In this document: piece after piece, positions 16,345-25,717 of the stretch
Numbering within the stretch: position 1 is the first letter of the stretch
Layout of the letters: each line of letters begins with the position of its first letter
From: Nocardioides sp. zg-1230
GTDB lineage: Bacteria; Actinomycetota; Actinomycetes; Propionibacteriales; Nocardioidaceae
Length of the DNA stretch: 64,000 nucleotides
Assembly: GCF_013155335.1 (NCBI RefSeq)
Contig: NZ_JABJQZ010000004.1
Span: 620,001-684,000, forward strand
Direction of reading: 5' to 3'
Notes under the pieces: generated by a model
Told to the model about the DNA's origin: nothing
Database searches by the model: none
What the model saw: only the letters and a program-made list of their open reading frames with translations
Translations under genes and position numbers: made by a program

Positions 16345-18474
16345 ATGCGTCCAGTCACCGATCTCCAGCGCCGGGTGGCCCCCTTCAAGGTGGTGTCCGA
16401 CTACGAGCCCTCCGGCGACCAGCCGGCCGCGATCAAGGAGATCGTCGGTCGCATCCAGGGCGGCGAGCAGGACGTCGTGCTCCTCGGCGCGACCGGCACG
16501 GGCAAGACCGCCACGGTCGCCTGGGTGGCCGAGCAGCTCCAGCGCCCGGTCCTGGTGCTCCAGCCCAACAAGACCCTCGCCGCGCAGTTCGCCAACGAGC
16601 TGCGCCAGCTCTTCCCGGACAACGCAGTCGAGTACTTCGTCTCCTACTACGACTACTACCAGCCCGAGGCCTACGTCCCCCAGACCGACACCTACATCGA
16701 GAAGGACTCCTCGATCAACGAGGAGGTCGAGCGGCTGCGGCACAGCGCGACCAACAGCCTGCTCACCCGCCGCGACACGATCGTGGTCTCGACGGTGTCC
16801 TGCATCTACGGCCTCGGCACCCCCCAGGAGTACGTCGACCGGATGCTGCGGCTCAAGGTCGGCGAGGAGCACGACCGCGACTCGGTGCTGCGCCGGCTCG
16901 TGGAGATCCAGTACACCCGCAACGACATGTCGTTCACCCGTGGCACGTTCCGCGTGCGCGGCGACACCCTCGAGATCTTCCCGGTCTACGAGGAGCTCGC
17001 GATCCGCATCGAGTTCTTCGGCGACGAGATCGAGCGTTTGATGACGCTCCACCCCATCACCGGCGAGGTCATCTCCGAGGACACCGAGCTCCACGTCTTC
17101 CCGGCCACCCACTACGTCGCCGGACCGGAGCGCATGGAGCGCGCCATCAAGGGCATCGAGCTCGAGCTCGACGACCAGCTCGCCGCGTTCGAGAAGCAGG
17201 GCAAGCTCCTCGAGGCCCAGCGGCTGCGGATGCGCACGACCTACGACGTCGAGATGATGCGCCAGGTCGGATCCTGCTCGGGCATCGAGAACTACTCGAT
17301 GCACATGGACGGCCGCAAGCCCGGCAGCGCGCCCAACACGCTCCTCGACTACTTCCCGGAGGACTTCGTCCTCGTCGTCGACGAGTCCCACGTCGCCGTC
17401 CCGCAGATCGGCGGCATGTACGAGGGCGACATGTCGCGCAAGCGCAACCTCGTCGACCACGGCTTCCGGCTGCCGAGCGCGATGGACAACCGGCCGCTGC
17501 GCTGGGACGAGTTCGTCGACCGGATCGGGCAGACGGTCTACCTGTCGGCGACCCCGGGCAACTACGAGCTCGACCGCGTCGGCGGCGTGGACAACACGGT
17601 CCAGCAGATCATTCGCCCGACGGGCCTCGTCGACCCCGAGGTCGTCGTCAAGCCGACCAAGGGCCAGATCGACGACCTCATCCACGAGATCCGCGAGCGG
17701 GGCGACAAGGGCGAGCGCGTCCTGGTCACCACGCTCACCAAGAAGATGTCCGAGGACCTCACCGACTACCTCCTCGACGCGGGCATCCGCACCCGCTACC
17801 TCCACTCCGAGGTCGACACGCTCAAGCGGATCGAGCTGCTGCGCGACCTGCGCCTCGGCGAGTACGACGTCCTCGTCGGCATCAACCTGCTCCGTGAGGG
17901 CCTCGACCTTCCCGAGGTCTCGCTGGTGGCGATCCTCGATGCCGACAAGGAAGGCTTCCTGCGCTCCGACAAGTCGCTGATCCAGACGATCGGTCGCGCG
18001 GCGCGCAACGTGTCGGGCCAGGTCCACATGTACGCCGACAAGATCACGCCGTCGATGGAGGCCGCGATCGACGAGACCAACCGTCGTCGCGCCATCCAGG
18101 TCGCCTACAACACCGAGCGCGGGATCGACCCGCAGCCGCTGCGCAAGAAGATCGCCGACATCACCGAGATGCTCGCCCGCGAGGACGAGACGACCCAGGA
18201 GCTGCTGAAGACCTGGGCTGACGTGGGCCAGAAGGGTCGCGCCGGTGGCGTGAAGGCCGGCAAGTCGCCGACGCCCGCCCTGTCGAAGATCCACGACGAG
18301 GCGCCCGACACCGCCGGCATCCCGAGCAGCGACCTCGCCGAGCTCATCCAGGAGCTGACCGAGCAGATGAAGCACGCAGCCGCCGAGCTCCAGTTCGAGG
18401 TGGCAGCCCGCCTCCGTGACGAGGTCAACGACCTCAAGAAGGAGCTCCGCCAGATGATGGAAGCCACCAAGTAG
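16345..18474 (+). CDS. uvrB: excinuclease ABC subunit B
   Basis: A 709-residue DNA helicase-like subunit of the UvrABC nucleotide-excision nuclease. Visible are the Walker A motif GATGTGKT, the DNA-inserting beta-hairpin region [21 protein letters not shown], the helicase motif [27 protein letters not shown], and a C-terminal UVR domain ([21 protein letters not shown]) that contacts UvrC. Full length. It is separated from uvrA and uvrC by about 21 kb. Confidence 0.98.
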   Translation: MRPVTDLQRRVAPFKVVSDYEPSGDQPAAIKEIVGRIQGGEQDVVLLGATGTGKTATVAWVAEQLQRPVLVLQPNKTLAAQFANELRQLFPDNAVEYFVSYYDYYQPEAYVPQTDTYIEKDSSINEEVERLRHSATNSLLTRRDTIVVSTVSCIYGLGTPQEYVDRMLRLKVGEEHDRDSVLRRLVEIQYTRNDMSFTRGTFRVRGDTLEIFPVYEELAIRIEFFGDEIERLMTLHPITGEVISEDTELHVFPATHYVAGPERMERAIKGIELELDDQLAAFEKQGKLLEAQRLRMRTTYDVEMMRQVGSCSGIENYSMHMDGRKPGSAPNTLLDYFPEDFVLVVDESHVAVPQIGGMYEGDMSRKRNLVDHGFRLPSAMDNRPLRWDEFVDRIGQTVYLSATPGNYELDRVGGVDNTVQQIIRPTGLVDPEVVVKPTKGQIDDLIHEIRERGDKGERVLVTTLTKKMSEDLTDYLLDAGIRTRYLHSEVDTLKRIELLRDLRLGEYDVLVGINLLREGLDLPEVSLVAILDADKEGFLRSDKSLIQTIGRAARNVSGQVHMYADKITPSMEAAIDETNRRRAIQVAYNTERGIDPQPLRKKIADITEMLAREDETTQELLKTWADVGQKGRAGGVKAGKSPTPALSKIHDEAPDTAGIPSSDLAELIQELTEQMKHAAAELQFEVAARLRDEVNDLKKELRQMMEATK

Positions 18475-18477
18475 GGG

Positions 18478-19002
18478 TCAGCCCTCGTCCTCGCGCTTGC
18501 GCAGCTCCTTGCGCTCCTTCTTCTCCAGGTGCCGGACATGCTCCTCGATGATGTCGCGCCTGTTGGCGATGATCCGGACGAGGTTCATCAGGGCGGCGCC
18601 CATGGGGAAGAGCGGCCACGGGAACCCGCCGGGGGTGGTGACCGCCCAGATCGTCCACACGAGCGCCGAGAGACCGATGAGGCCGATCAGCGCCTCGCGC
18701 CGGTCGGACTCCCACTTGCGGAGGGCCTGCTCCTCGCGGCTCCTCGTGCCGGCTCGAGGGGCCTGCGCGACAGGCAGGTCCTCCACGAGGGGGACGAGGT
18801 CCCCCAGGGTGCGGCTGGCGATCGCGGCCTCGGCGCGCTCGTCGTACTCGTCCCGCGTGAGGCGCCCCTCGGCGAAGGCGTCCCCCAGGACGGTCTCGAT
18901 CACCGCACGGTCGCGGTCCGACGCACGGATGCGTGCGTTCACCGGGCTGCGCGGGTCGTGGTCGAACTGGCTCCACACCTCGATTCCTGGCACGACGACC
19001 AT
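18478..19002 (-). CDS. DUF1707 and 2TM-domain protein
   Basis: A 174-residue protein. Residues about 22-75 form a DUF1707 domain (IRASDRDRAVIETVLGDAF then GRLTRDEYDERAEAA). Next come a basic linker and two hydrophobic helices (GLIGLSALVWTIWAV and FPWPLFPMGAALMNLVRII), and a highly charged tail EKKERKELRKREDEG. DUF1707 proteins are common small actinobacterial proteins of unknown function. ATG 19002 is chosen; a GTG at 19017 is possible but sits directly against a GGAGG. Confidence 0.82.
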   Translation of the reverse strand: MVVVPGIEVWSQFDHDPRSPVNARIRASDRDRAVIETVLGDAFAEGRLTRDEYDERAEAAIASRTLGDLVPLVEDLPVAQAPRAGTRSREEQALRKWESDRREALIGLIGLSALVWTIWAVTTPGGFPWPLFPMGAALMNLVRIIANRRDIIEEHVRHLEKKERKELRKREDEG

Positions 19003-19059
19003 CGTAGGCAAGCCCACCCCTCCGGAGGTGGGCCGAAGGGCTCAGGTCGGACGAGGCGC

Positions 19060-19065
19060 TAGGTT
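19060..19065 (+). promoter_or_regulatory. -10 element, leaderless start of the hemerythrin gene
   Basis: TAGGTT ends six bases before ATG 19072. Confidence 0.5.
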
Positions 19066-19071
19066 CGCGCC

Positions 19072-19638
19072 ATGAGCACTCCCATCGACCTCGGTCGCCC
19101 CGTCTCGGGCGACGTCATCGACCTGATCCTCGAGGACCACCGCCGCTTCGAGGCCCTCATGCGACAGCTCCGCGACAGCACCTCCGACCGCGACGCCGTC
19201 CGCAAGGCGCTCTCCGCGCTGCACGTCGCCCACGCGGAGGCGGAGGAGAAGCACGTCTACCCCCAGCTGCGCCGCAAGGACGCGATCACCGAGCACGAGG
19301 CCGAGCACGGCGAGGAGGAGCACGCCGAGGGCCACGAGGCGATGCTCAAGGTGCTGGAGCTCAAGGGCACCGACACCCAGGCCTTCGACGACGCCGTGGA
19401 GGAGCTCGCGACCGCGCTCAACCACCACCTCACCGAGGAGGAGCTGACGATCCTCAACCCGGCGCGCGAGGAGGTCAGCGAGAAGGTCCGTGCCGAGCTG
19501 GGGGAGGCGTTCGCGACCGAGCGCAACAAGCAGCTCGACGCCGACTGCGGCAGGATCGACAACGTACGCCGGATCGTGCAGGAGGCGGAGAAGGAAGGCC
19601 TCCTCGACGAGGACGACGAGGACGACGACGAGGACTGA
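19072..19638 (+). CDS. hemerythrin HHE-domain protein
   Basis: A 188-residue helical protein of the HHE cation-binding family. Metal-binding His/Glu residues are seen in LILEDHRRFEALM, AHAEAEEKHVYPQL, the repeated EHEAEHGEEEHAEGHEAM, and NHHLTEEEL. It probably binds a di-iron centre and senses or handles oxygen, NO or iron. The C-terminus is a run of Glu/Asp. After the TGA the same frame continues open into the remnant described next. Confidence 0.9.
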   Translation: MSTPIDLGRPVSGDVIDLILEDHRRFEALMRQLRDSTSDRDAVRKALSALHVAHAEAEEKHVYPQLRRKDAITEHEAEHGEEEHAEGHEAMLKVLELKGTDTQAFDDAVEELATALNHHLTEEELTILNPAREEVSEKVRAELGEAFATERNKQLDADCGRIDNVRRIVQEAEKEGLLDEDDEDDDED

Positions 19639-19770
19639 CGGCGGACCGCGAGTCGGGCGCTCTCCGGGTCGATCCCCGATGAGGAGCTGGTCGAGGCCGT
19701 CGAGGAGTCCTACCGGCTGGTGGTCTCCCGCCTGCCGAAGAAGGACCGGCCCGAGGGGTGGGTCGACTAG
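19639..19770 (+). pseudogene. 3' remnant resembling an MmcQ/YjbR-family gene
   Basis: The frame reads SIPDEELVEAVEESYRLVVS, then RLPKKDRPEGW and a TAG stop. This resembles the C-terminal end of MmcQ/YjbR (DUF419) DNA-binding proteins. It has no upstream domain and no ATG or GTG at a sensible position, and it lies in the same frame as the hemerythrin gene after its TGA. It is probably what is left of a deleted gene. Its TAG shares CTAG with the ion-channel gene's stop. Confidence 0.5.
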
Positions 19771-20426
19771 CGGCGGTGGCGCATCATCGTGAGCCCGACC
19801 ATGCGGGCCACGACCATGGCGATGTAGAAGACGCCGACCATCATCTCCACCATGACGACCGACCGGGCCTGCTCGCCGACTGCCACGATGTCGGACAACC
19901 CGACGCTCGTGAGCGTGGAGAACGACAGGTAGAGCAGCTCGAACCACTCGCGGCCGTAGCCCTCGGCGTTGATGAACGAGTCGGGCCACACGATCTGCAC
20001 GACCGTGAACACGTAGGCGAAGCCCCAGGCCACCACCGTGAACGCGGCGCCGGTCGCGAAGTACTCGTCGGTGGTGACGACGTCGTCGTGGAGCAGGTAG
20101 CGCAGCATCGCGTAGGAGACGTAGAAGTAGAACGGCGCGTGCAGCATGCCGGACACCAGCACGATCGGGTCGCTGTCGGCGAAGATCGCCTCGAGCAGGG
20201 TGAAGACGATCGTCGGGGCGCCCAGGAAGAACACGACGCGGCTCACGTGCGGCGTACGCCGGACCGCGAGCACCGCGGAGCCGACGGCGAGCATCCCGAT
20301 GACGCCGAGGAACGCGCCGCCGAGCCGCGAGCCGCCGAGGAAGGGCCACGCGAGCACCTGCAGCAGCTGGGCGCCGAGCAGCATCGCGGACGGGTGCGAG
20401 GTCACCTGGTCGAGTCGTCTGCCCAC
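19767..20426 (-). CDS. putative ion channel, two-helix pore type
   Basis: A 219-residue membrane protein with about six hydrophobic helices. The last two enclose a pore-loop-like segment, LSFSTLTSVGLSDIVAVG, at the place where potassium channels have TVGYGD. The central TyrGly is replaced by LeuSer, so selectivity may differ from potassium. No cytoplasmic RCK domain is present. GTG 20426 is chosen because TAGACT lies eight bases upstream; ATG 20384 is an alternative. Confidence 0.72.
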   Translation of the reverse strand: MGRRLDQVTSHPSAMLLGAQLLQVLAWPFLGGSRLGGAFLGVIGMLAVGSAVLAVRRTPHVSRVVFFLGAPTIVFTLLEAIFADSDPIVLVSGMLHAPFYFYVSYAMLRYLLHDDVVTTDEYFATGAAFTVVAWGFAYVFTVVQIVWPDSFINAEGYGREWFELLYLSFSTLTSVGLSDIVAVGEQARSVVMVEMMVGVFYIAMVVARMVGLTMMRHRR

Positions 20427-20480
20427 GACGACGCAGTCTAGGGACGCCCGGATCACCCGCACGGCGACGCTCCGCTGGGC

Positions 20481-20486
20481 TAGGTT
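20481..20486 (+). promoter_or_regulatory. -10 element, leaderless start of the first Mce-associated-like gene
   Basis: TAGGTT ends six bases before GTG 20493. Confidence 0.45.
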
Positions 20487-20492
20487 CGCTCC

Positions 20493-20990
20493 GTGGGCGA
20501 GCGAGCGGGTCGATGGGTGGCCGGCGGTCTCGTCCTCGTGCTCCTCGCGCTGGTGGGCGCGACCGCATGGGTGGTCATCGCCGGGCGGGACGAGGTCGAC
20601 GAGGAGCTCACCGCCGCCCAGCAGGACGTCGCCGGCGCGGCGCGCGCGGAGGCGGTGGCCTTCCTCACCGTCGACCACCGCGACATGGACCCGCTCATCG
20701 ACGCGGTCCTCGACGGCGCGACCGGCGACTTCGCCGAGCAGTACGCCTCGCAGCGCGAGACGCTGACGCGCGAGGCGGTCCGCACCGAGGCGACCTCGAC
20801 GCCGGAGGTCGTCTCGCTCGGCGTGGGCGACCAGGACGACGACACGGCCACGGTCCTGGTGGCCGCCAACAGCACCGTCACCAACACGGGCACCGGTGCC
20901 GAGGGCCAGGTCCGCTACTACCGCCTGCGCCTCGAGCTCGTCCGGGAGGACGGGCGCTGGCTCACCGACGACCTGCGTTTCGTGAGGTGA
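20493..20990 (+). CDS. Mce-associated-like membrane protein
   Basis: A 165-residue protein with one N-terminal helix (about 7-29) and an exported alpha+beta domain with the conserved FAEQYASQRETLTREAV. The pattern is that of Mce-associated (Mas) proteins: short tail, single anchor, then a cystatin/NTF2-like domain. No mce operon is in the window, so the partner is unknown. The gene is followed 5 bp later by a paralogue-like gene. Confidence 0.75.
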   Translation: MGERAGRWVAGGLVLVLLALVGATAWVVIAGRDEVDEELTAAQQDVAGAARAEAVAFLTVDHRDMDPLIDAVLDGATGDFAEQYASQRETLTREAVRTEATSTPEVVSLGVGDQDDDTATVLVAANSTVTNTGTGAEGQVRYYRLRLELVREDGRWLTDDLRFVR

Positions 20991-20994
20991 GGGC

Positions 20995-21534
20995 ATGAGC
21001 AGCGTGACGAGTGGTACGACGATGAACCGGCGGCTGCTGGTGCTCGCGGCGCTGGTCGTGCTGGCTGCCGCCGCCCTCGTGTGGGCGCTGCGCGACTCGC
21101 GCGACGCCCCCGCCTCCGACGTCAGCAGCGCGGACGCGGCGGACGCCGTGGTGGCGTCGTCCTTCGTGAAGGAGTCGGTGCGACTGCGTGCCGCTGACGG
21201 CGCACGCGTGGCCTACAGCTACTCGTGGCGGTCACTGGCCTACGACAAGGCCGCCGCCCGCAGGCTGATGACGCCGGCCATGCAGGAGCGCTACGACCGG
21301 ACCATGGCCGGCGTGACCACGGCGAGCCGGCGCGACCGCACCGTGGTCCGGGCCGAGGTCGTCGACACCGCGCTCGCCACCGCGTCGACGACGTACGCCC
21401 GGGTGCTGGTGTTCGTCAACCAGCGCACCTCCGGCACCGGCCTCGATCGGCCCACCCTCGACCTCGACCGCGTGCTGGTGACGTTGCGGCGCGCGGACGG
21501 GGAGTGGAAGGTCGACGAGCTCGACGCCCTCTAG
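20995..21534 (+). CDS. second Mce-associated-like membrane protein
   Basis: A 179-residue protein with one membrane helix (about 11-28) and an exported domain (AAARRLMTPAMQERYDRTMA, then TTYARVLVFVNQRT). It has the same layout as its upstream neighbour and is probably co-transcribed: GAGGTGAGGG overlaps the upstream stop and serves as the binding site for ATG 20995. An in-frame ATG at 21022 (MNRRLL) is an alternative start. It may work with the neighbour in a cell-envelope complex. Confidence 0.72.
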   Translation: MSSVTSGTTMNRRLLVLAALVVLAAAALVWALRDSRDAPASDVSSADAADAVVASSFVKESVRLRAADGARVAYSYSWRSLAYDKAAARRLMTPAMQERYDRTMAGVTTASRRDRTVVRAEVVDTALATASTTYARVLVFVNQRTSGTGLDRPTLDLDRVLVTLRRADGEWKVDELDAL

Positions 21535-21574
21535 CACCTTGTGGGACCTCCGCCCAGACGATTGGATCGCGAAC

Positions 21575-22546
21575 GTGGACGACGTGACGACCGACCTGCT
21601 GATCATCGGCGCAGGCCCCACGGGGCTGTTCTCCGCCTACTACGCCGGCTTCCGCGGGCTGAGCGTGGCGGTGGTCGACTCCCTGCCCGAGCTCGGGGGC
21701 CAGATCACCGCGATGTACCCCGAGAAGGCGATCCTCGACGTCGCCGGGTTCCCCAGCGTGAAGGGCCGTGACCTCGTGGAGGGACTCGTGGCGCAGGCGG
21801 CCACCGCCGACCCGACGTACCTCTTGGACCGGACGGCCACCACGCTCGAGCACGGGGAGGACCACGTGGTCGTCACCCTCGACGACGGCACGACCGTGAC
21901 GGCCGGGGCCGTGCTCATCACCTCGGGCATCGGCAAGTTCAGCCCGCGACCGCTGCCGGCGGGCGACGGCTGGGTGGGGCGCGGCATGGAGTTCTTCGTG
22001 CCCAGCTTCGCGCCGTACGCCGGCAAGGACGTGGTCGTCGTCGGGGGAGGGGACAGCGCCTTCGACTGGGCCCAGCACCTCGAGCCGATCGCAGCCTCCG
22101 TCACGCTGGTGCACCGTCGCGACGCGTTCCGCGCCCACGAGCGCACCGTGGCCGCGGTGCGGGACTCGAGCGTCGAGATCATCACGAACGCGCAGGTGAC
22201 CGAGCTGCGGGGCGACTCCCACCTCGAGGAGGTCGTGGTGAGCGTCGACGGGGAGGAGCCCCGGGTCCTGAAGGCGCAGGCGCTCGTCGCCGCCCTGGGC
22301 TTCATCGCCGACCTCGGGGCGATCCAGCAGTGGGGCCTCGAGACCCAGAAGCGCCACGTGGTCGTCGACTCCGCGATGCGGACCAACCTGGCGCGCGTCT
22401 TCGCCGCCGGTGACATCACCGACTACCCGGGCAAGGTCCGGCTCATCGCGGTCGGTTTCGGCGAGGCCGCCACCGCCGTGAACAACGCCGCGGTCGTGCT
22501 CGACCCGTCCGCCCACGTGTTCCCCGGCCACTCCAGCGAGGGGTGA
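21575..22546 (+). CDS. ferredoxin/flavodoxin-NADP+ reductase, thioredoxin-reductase-like type
   Basis: A 323-residue FAD enzyme with two dinucleotide-binding folds: FAD motif IIGAGPTGLFSAYYAG, the ELGGQITAMYPEK segment, NADPH motif [13 protein letters not shown], and late VFAAGDITDYPGKVRLIA then GFGEAATAVNNA. These are typical of YumC-type (FNR2) ferredoxin-NADP reductases. There is no CxxC, as expected for the family. GTG 21575 is preferred; an in-frame GTG at 21539 adds 12 residues without homology. No ferredoxin gene is adjacent. Confidence 0.88.
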   Translation: MDDVTTDLLIIGAGPTGLFSAYYAGFRGLSVAVVDSLPELGGQITAMYPEKAILDVAGFPSVKGRDLVEGLVAQAATADPTYLLDRTATTLEHGEDHVVVTLDDGTTVTAGAVLITSGIGKFSPRPLPAGDGWVGRGMEFFVPSFAPYAGKDVVVVGGGDSAFDWAQHLEPIAASVTLVHRRDAFRAHERTVAAVRDSSVEIITNAQVTELRGDSHLEEVVVSVDGEEPRVLKAQALVAALGFIADLGAIQQWGLETQKRHVVVDSAMRTNLARVFAAGDITDYPGKVRLIAVGFGEAATAVNNAAVVLDPSAHVFPGHSSEG

Positions 22547-22572
22547 GCGAGGGGGACCTACCGGCCAGTAGG

Positions 22573-22609
22573 CATAATGGGCCCCTCACGGAGCGCCACG
22601 AAAGGCAGA
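22573..22609 (+). promoter_or_regulatory. -10 and ribosome-binding site of the glycosyltransferase operon
   Basis: CATAAT at 22573-22578 resembles a -10. AAAGG near 22601 lies close before GTG 22615. A leader of roughly 30 bases is implied. Confidence 0.4.
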
Positions 22610-22614
22610 CCACA

Positions 22615-23883
22615 GTGCGCATCGCCATGCTGTCCTACCGCAGCAAGCCGCACTGCGGCGGTCAGGGCGTCTACATCCGCCACCTCAGCCGCGAGCTCGT
22701 CCGGCTCGGGCACGAGGTGGAGGTGTTCTCGGGCCAGCCCTACCCCGACCTCGACGAGGGCGTGGTGCTCACCAAGGTGCCGAGCCTCGACCTCTACCGC
22801 GAGCCCGACCCGTTCCGGGTGCCCCACCTGCGCGAGTTCCGCGACCTCATCGACGTCGAGGAGTTCCTCACGATGTGCACGGCCGGGTTCCCCGAGCCGA
22901 AGACGTTCAGCTCACGCATCGCGCGGCTGATGAAGGACCGCGCCGGCGACTTCGACATCGCCCACGACAACCAGGTCCTCGGCACCGGCATCATGGAGCT
23001 GGAGTCCTACGGCCTGCCGGTCGTCGCGACGATCCACCACCCGATCACGATGGACCGCCGCATCGACCTGCAGACCGCGCCGACGTGGCGCAAGCGGCTC
23101 ACCCTGCGTCGGTGGTACGGCTTCCTGCGGATGCAGACCAAGGTCGCCAAGCGCTACCGCAAGGTGCTCACCCCGTCGGAGTCCTCCACCCGCGACGTCG
23201 CCCGCGACTTCGGTGTCGACCCGGCGCGGATGCAGACGATCCTGCTCGGCGTCGACGACGTCTTCGCGCCACCCACCGCCCCGCGCGTCCCCGGCCGGAT
23301 CCTGGCCATGGCCAGCGCCGACGCCCCGATGAAGGGCATCGCGACCCTGCTCGAGGCGTTCGCCAAGCTCGCTGTCGAGCGCGACGTCTCGCTGGTGCTC
23401 GTGACGAGGCCGGAGCCGGGCGGGCGCACCGAGCGGCTCATCGACCAGCTCGGCATCGCCGACAAGGTGTCCTTCGTCAACGGCGTCAGCGACGCCGAGC
23501 TCGTCGAGGTGATGGGGTCGGCCGAGGTGGCCTGCGTGCCGTCGCTCTACGAGGGCTTCTCGCTCCCCACCGCCGAGCTGATGGCCTGTGCGACCCCGCT
23601 GGTGGTCTCGCGCGCCGGCGCCATCCCGGAGGTCGTCGGCCCAGACGGCCAGTGCGCCGACCTGGTCACCCCCGGCGACGTCGGTGAGCTGGAGCAGGCG
23701 ATCGCCGCCCTGCTCGACGACCCCGAGCGACGTACGACGATGGGCGCGGCCGGACGCGCCCGGGTCGAGGAGCTGTTCAGCTGGCGTGCCGTGGCCGAGG
23801 CCACCGCCGCCGCCTACGAGGAGACCATCGCCGACTTCCACGCCGAGAAGGCCGGCCGGATCGAGGGAGAGCGCCCGTGCTGA
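22615..23883 (+). CDS. glycosyltransferase family 4 (GT-B fold)
   Basis: A 422-residue protein. The N-terminus reads MRIAMLSYRSKPHCGGQGVY with the Gly-rich acceptor loop. The C-terminal half holds the nucleotide-sugar domain with the EX7E-type motif in YEGFSLPTAELMACATPLVV. It should transfer a sugar from an NDP donor to a lipid or small acceptor. It is the first gene of a tightly overlapping operon; its stop is overlapped by the next start by seven bases. Confidence 0.9.
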   Translation: MRIAMLSYRSKPHCGGQGVYIRHLSRELVRLGHEVEVFSGQPYPDLDEGVVLTKVPSLDLYREPDPFRVPHLREFRDLIDVEEFLTMCTAGFPEPKTFSSRIARLMKDRAGDFDIAHDNQVLGTGIMELESYGLPVVATIHHPITMDRRIDLQTAPTWRKRLTLRRWYGFLRMQTKVAKRYRKVLTPSESSTRDVARDFGVDPARMQTILLGVDDVFAPPTAPRVPGRILAMASADAPMKGIATLLEAFAKLAVERDVSLVLVTRPEPGGRTERLIDQLGIADKVSFVNGVSDAELVEVMGSAEVACVPSLYEGFSLPTAELMACATPLVVSRAGAIPEVVGPDGQCADLVTPGDVGELEQAIAALLDDPERRTTMGAAGRARVEELFSWRAVAEATAAAYEETIADFHAEKAGRIEGERPC

Positions 23884-24623
23884 CCGTTGACTTCGACCGC
23901 CTGGGGCTGCGCCCGGGCGACCGCGTGCTCGACATGGGTTGCGGTGCGGGACGCCACGCGTTCGAGATGTACAAGCGCGGCGCCGACGTCATCGCGTTCG
24001 ACCAGGACGCCGACGAGCTCGCGACCGTGCGCGAGTGGTTCACCGCCATGCGCGAGGCCGGCGAGGTGCCGGCCGGTGCCGAGGCCGACGTCAAGGAGGG
24101 CGACGCGCTCGCCCTGCCCTTCGCCGACGGCGAGTTCGACCGCGTCGTCGCCGCGGAGGTGCTCGAGCACATCCACGCCGACGTCGACGCGATCAAGGAG
24201 CTGGTCCGGGTGCTGCGCCCGGGCGGCACCCTGGCGATCTCAGTGCCGCGCTGGCTCCCCGAGATCGTCAACTGGAAGCTCTCCGACGACTACCACAACG
24301 CCGAGGGCGGCCACATCCGCATCTACACGGCACAGGAGCTCGTCGACAAGGTGACCAAGGCCGGGCGCGCCAACGACGGCACCCCCGGTGACGCGATGGT
24401 CTTCACCGGACGCGACCACGCCCACGGCCTGCACACGCCCTACTGGTGGATCAAGTGCGCCGTCGGCGTCACCAACGACGACCACCCGCTCGCCAGGGCG
24501 TACCACAAGCTGCTGGTGTGGGAGATCATGGAGAACCCCAAGGCGCTGCAGTACGCCGGCAAGGTGCTCGACCCGCTGATCGGGAAGAGCATGGTGCTCT
24601 ACTTCCGGAAGCCGGCCACATGA
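23877..24623 (+). CDS. class I SAM-dependent methyltransferase
   Basis: A 248-residue enzyme with SAM motif I VLDMGCGAGRHAFEMYKRG, motif II-like IAFDQDADEL and motif IV-like FDRVVAAEVLEHIHAD. The C-terminal ~80 residues (HAHGLHTPYWWIKCAVG) probably bind the substrate. GTG 23877 overlaps the glycosyltransferase end, and the next gene starts inside its stop (ATGA). The three genes are one translational unit, so the substrate is likely the glycosylated product or its precursor. Confidence 0.9.
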   Translation: MLTVDFDRLGLRPGDRVLDMGCGAGRHAFEMYKRGADVIAFDQDADELATVREWFTAMREAGEVPAGAEADVKEGDALALPFADGEFDRVVAAEVLEHIHADVDAIKELVRVLRPGGTLAISVPRWLPEIVNWKLSDDYHNAEGGHIRIYTAQELVDKVTKAGRANDGTPGDAMVFTGRDHAHGLHTPYWWIKCAVGVTNDDHPLARAYHKLLVWEIMENPKALQYAGKVLDPLIGKSMVLYFRKPAT

Positions 24624-25717
24624 GCCTCACCCGCGCGCAGGTCGAGCAGACCGCCGCCTCCATCGCCGCCATGCAGGAGCCGTCCGGCGCCGTCCCGTGG
24701 ACCCCGGGCGAGCACACCGATGTCTGGAACCACCTCGAGTCGGCGATGGCGCTCATGGTCGGCGGGCAGCGCGACGCCGCCGAGCGCGCGTTCGCCTGGG
24801 CGCGCGCGAGCCAGCGCCGCGACGGGTCGTGGCCGTTGAAGATCGTCGTCGGCGAGGTCGAGGACCACTCCGGCGAGACCAACATGTCGGCGTACGTCGC
24901 CGTCGCCACGTGGCACCACTGGCTGGTCGCGCGCGACGAGGCGTTCGTCCGCCTGATGTGGCCGACGGTGCGTCGCGCGCTGGACTTCGTGGTGTCCATG
25001 CAGCTGCCGTTCGGTGGCATCGCCTGGTCGCAGGAGTGGCACGACGGCGCGCCCGCGAAGGTCAACGCCGACGCCCTGCTCGCCGGCTCCTCGAGCATCT
25101 ACCACTCGCTGCGGGCGGGTGTCGCGCTCGCAGAGCTGGTGGGGGAACCGCAGGTCGAGTGGGAGCTCGTCGGCGGCCGCCTCGGTCACGCCCTGCGTGA
25201 GCACCGCGACCTGTTCCTGGACAAGTCGCAGTTCTCGATGGACTGGTACTACCCGGTGCTGGGCGGTGCAGTCCGCGGACCGGAGGCACACGCGCTGGTC
25301 GCCGAGCGCTGGGACACCTTCGTCGAGCCGGGCCTCGGCATCCGCTGCGTCTCGCAAGACCCGTGGGTCACGGGCGCGGAGACCTGCGAGCTGGTGATGG
25401 CGCTCGACGCCATCGGCGACCGCGCGCGGGCGCTCCAGCTGCTCGCGGACATGCAGCACCTGCGCACGGACGAGGGGTCCTACTGGACGGGGTACGTGTT
25501 CCCCGACGACGTCAACTGGCCGGTCGAGCAGACCACCTACACCGCAGCGGCCGTGATCCTGGCCGTCGACCAGGTGACCGACGGCACCCCCGGCGCCGAC
25601 ATCATGCGCGGGACGACCCTGGCCGCCGACTTCGCCGAGCTCGGCCTGGAGTGCGGCTGCCCGTCCGGCGGCGCGTCAGCCGACCGGGTCGCCGGCGTCG
25701 CCGGTCGTACGACGTAG
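24620..25717 (+). CDS. prenyltransferase/terpenoid-cyclase-fold protein
   Basis: A 365-residue protein built of alpha-helical hairpins, with the repeat-like WARASQRRDGSWPLKIV and LDFVVSMQLPFGGIAWSQEW typical of the squalene-cyclase/prenyltransferase alpha-alpha-barrel superfamily. GH15/six-hairpin glycosidases look similar. No QW-DxDD cyclase motif is clear, so catalysis is unproven. ATG 24620 overlaps the methyltransferase stop. Its last 42 bp overlap the convergent methyltransferase gene. Confidence 0.75.
   Translation: MSLTRAQVEQTAASIAAMQEPSGAVPWTPGEHTDVWNHLESAMALMVGGQRDAAERAFAWARASQRRDGSWPLKIVVGEVEDHSGETNMSAYVAVATWHHWLVARDEAFVRLMWPTVRRALDFVVSMQLPFGGIAWSQEWHDGAPAKVNADALLAGSSSIYHSLRAGVALAELVGEPQVEWELVGGRLGHALREHRDLFLDKSQFSMDWYYPVLGGAVRGPEAHALVAERWDTFVEPGLGIRCVSQDPWVTGAETCELVMALDAIGDRARALQLLADMQHLRTDEGSYWTGYVFPDDVNWPVEQTTYTAAAVILAVDQVTDGTPGADIMRGTTLAADFAELGLECGCPSGGASADRVAGVAGRTT

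Noticed and set aside
15751..18375. 874-codon minus-strand frame across uvrB
   Set aside because: Only the last 170 codons (from ATG 16263) encode a sensible protein; the rest is the antisense of uvrB.
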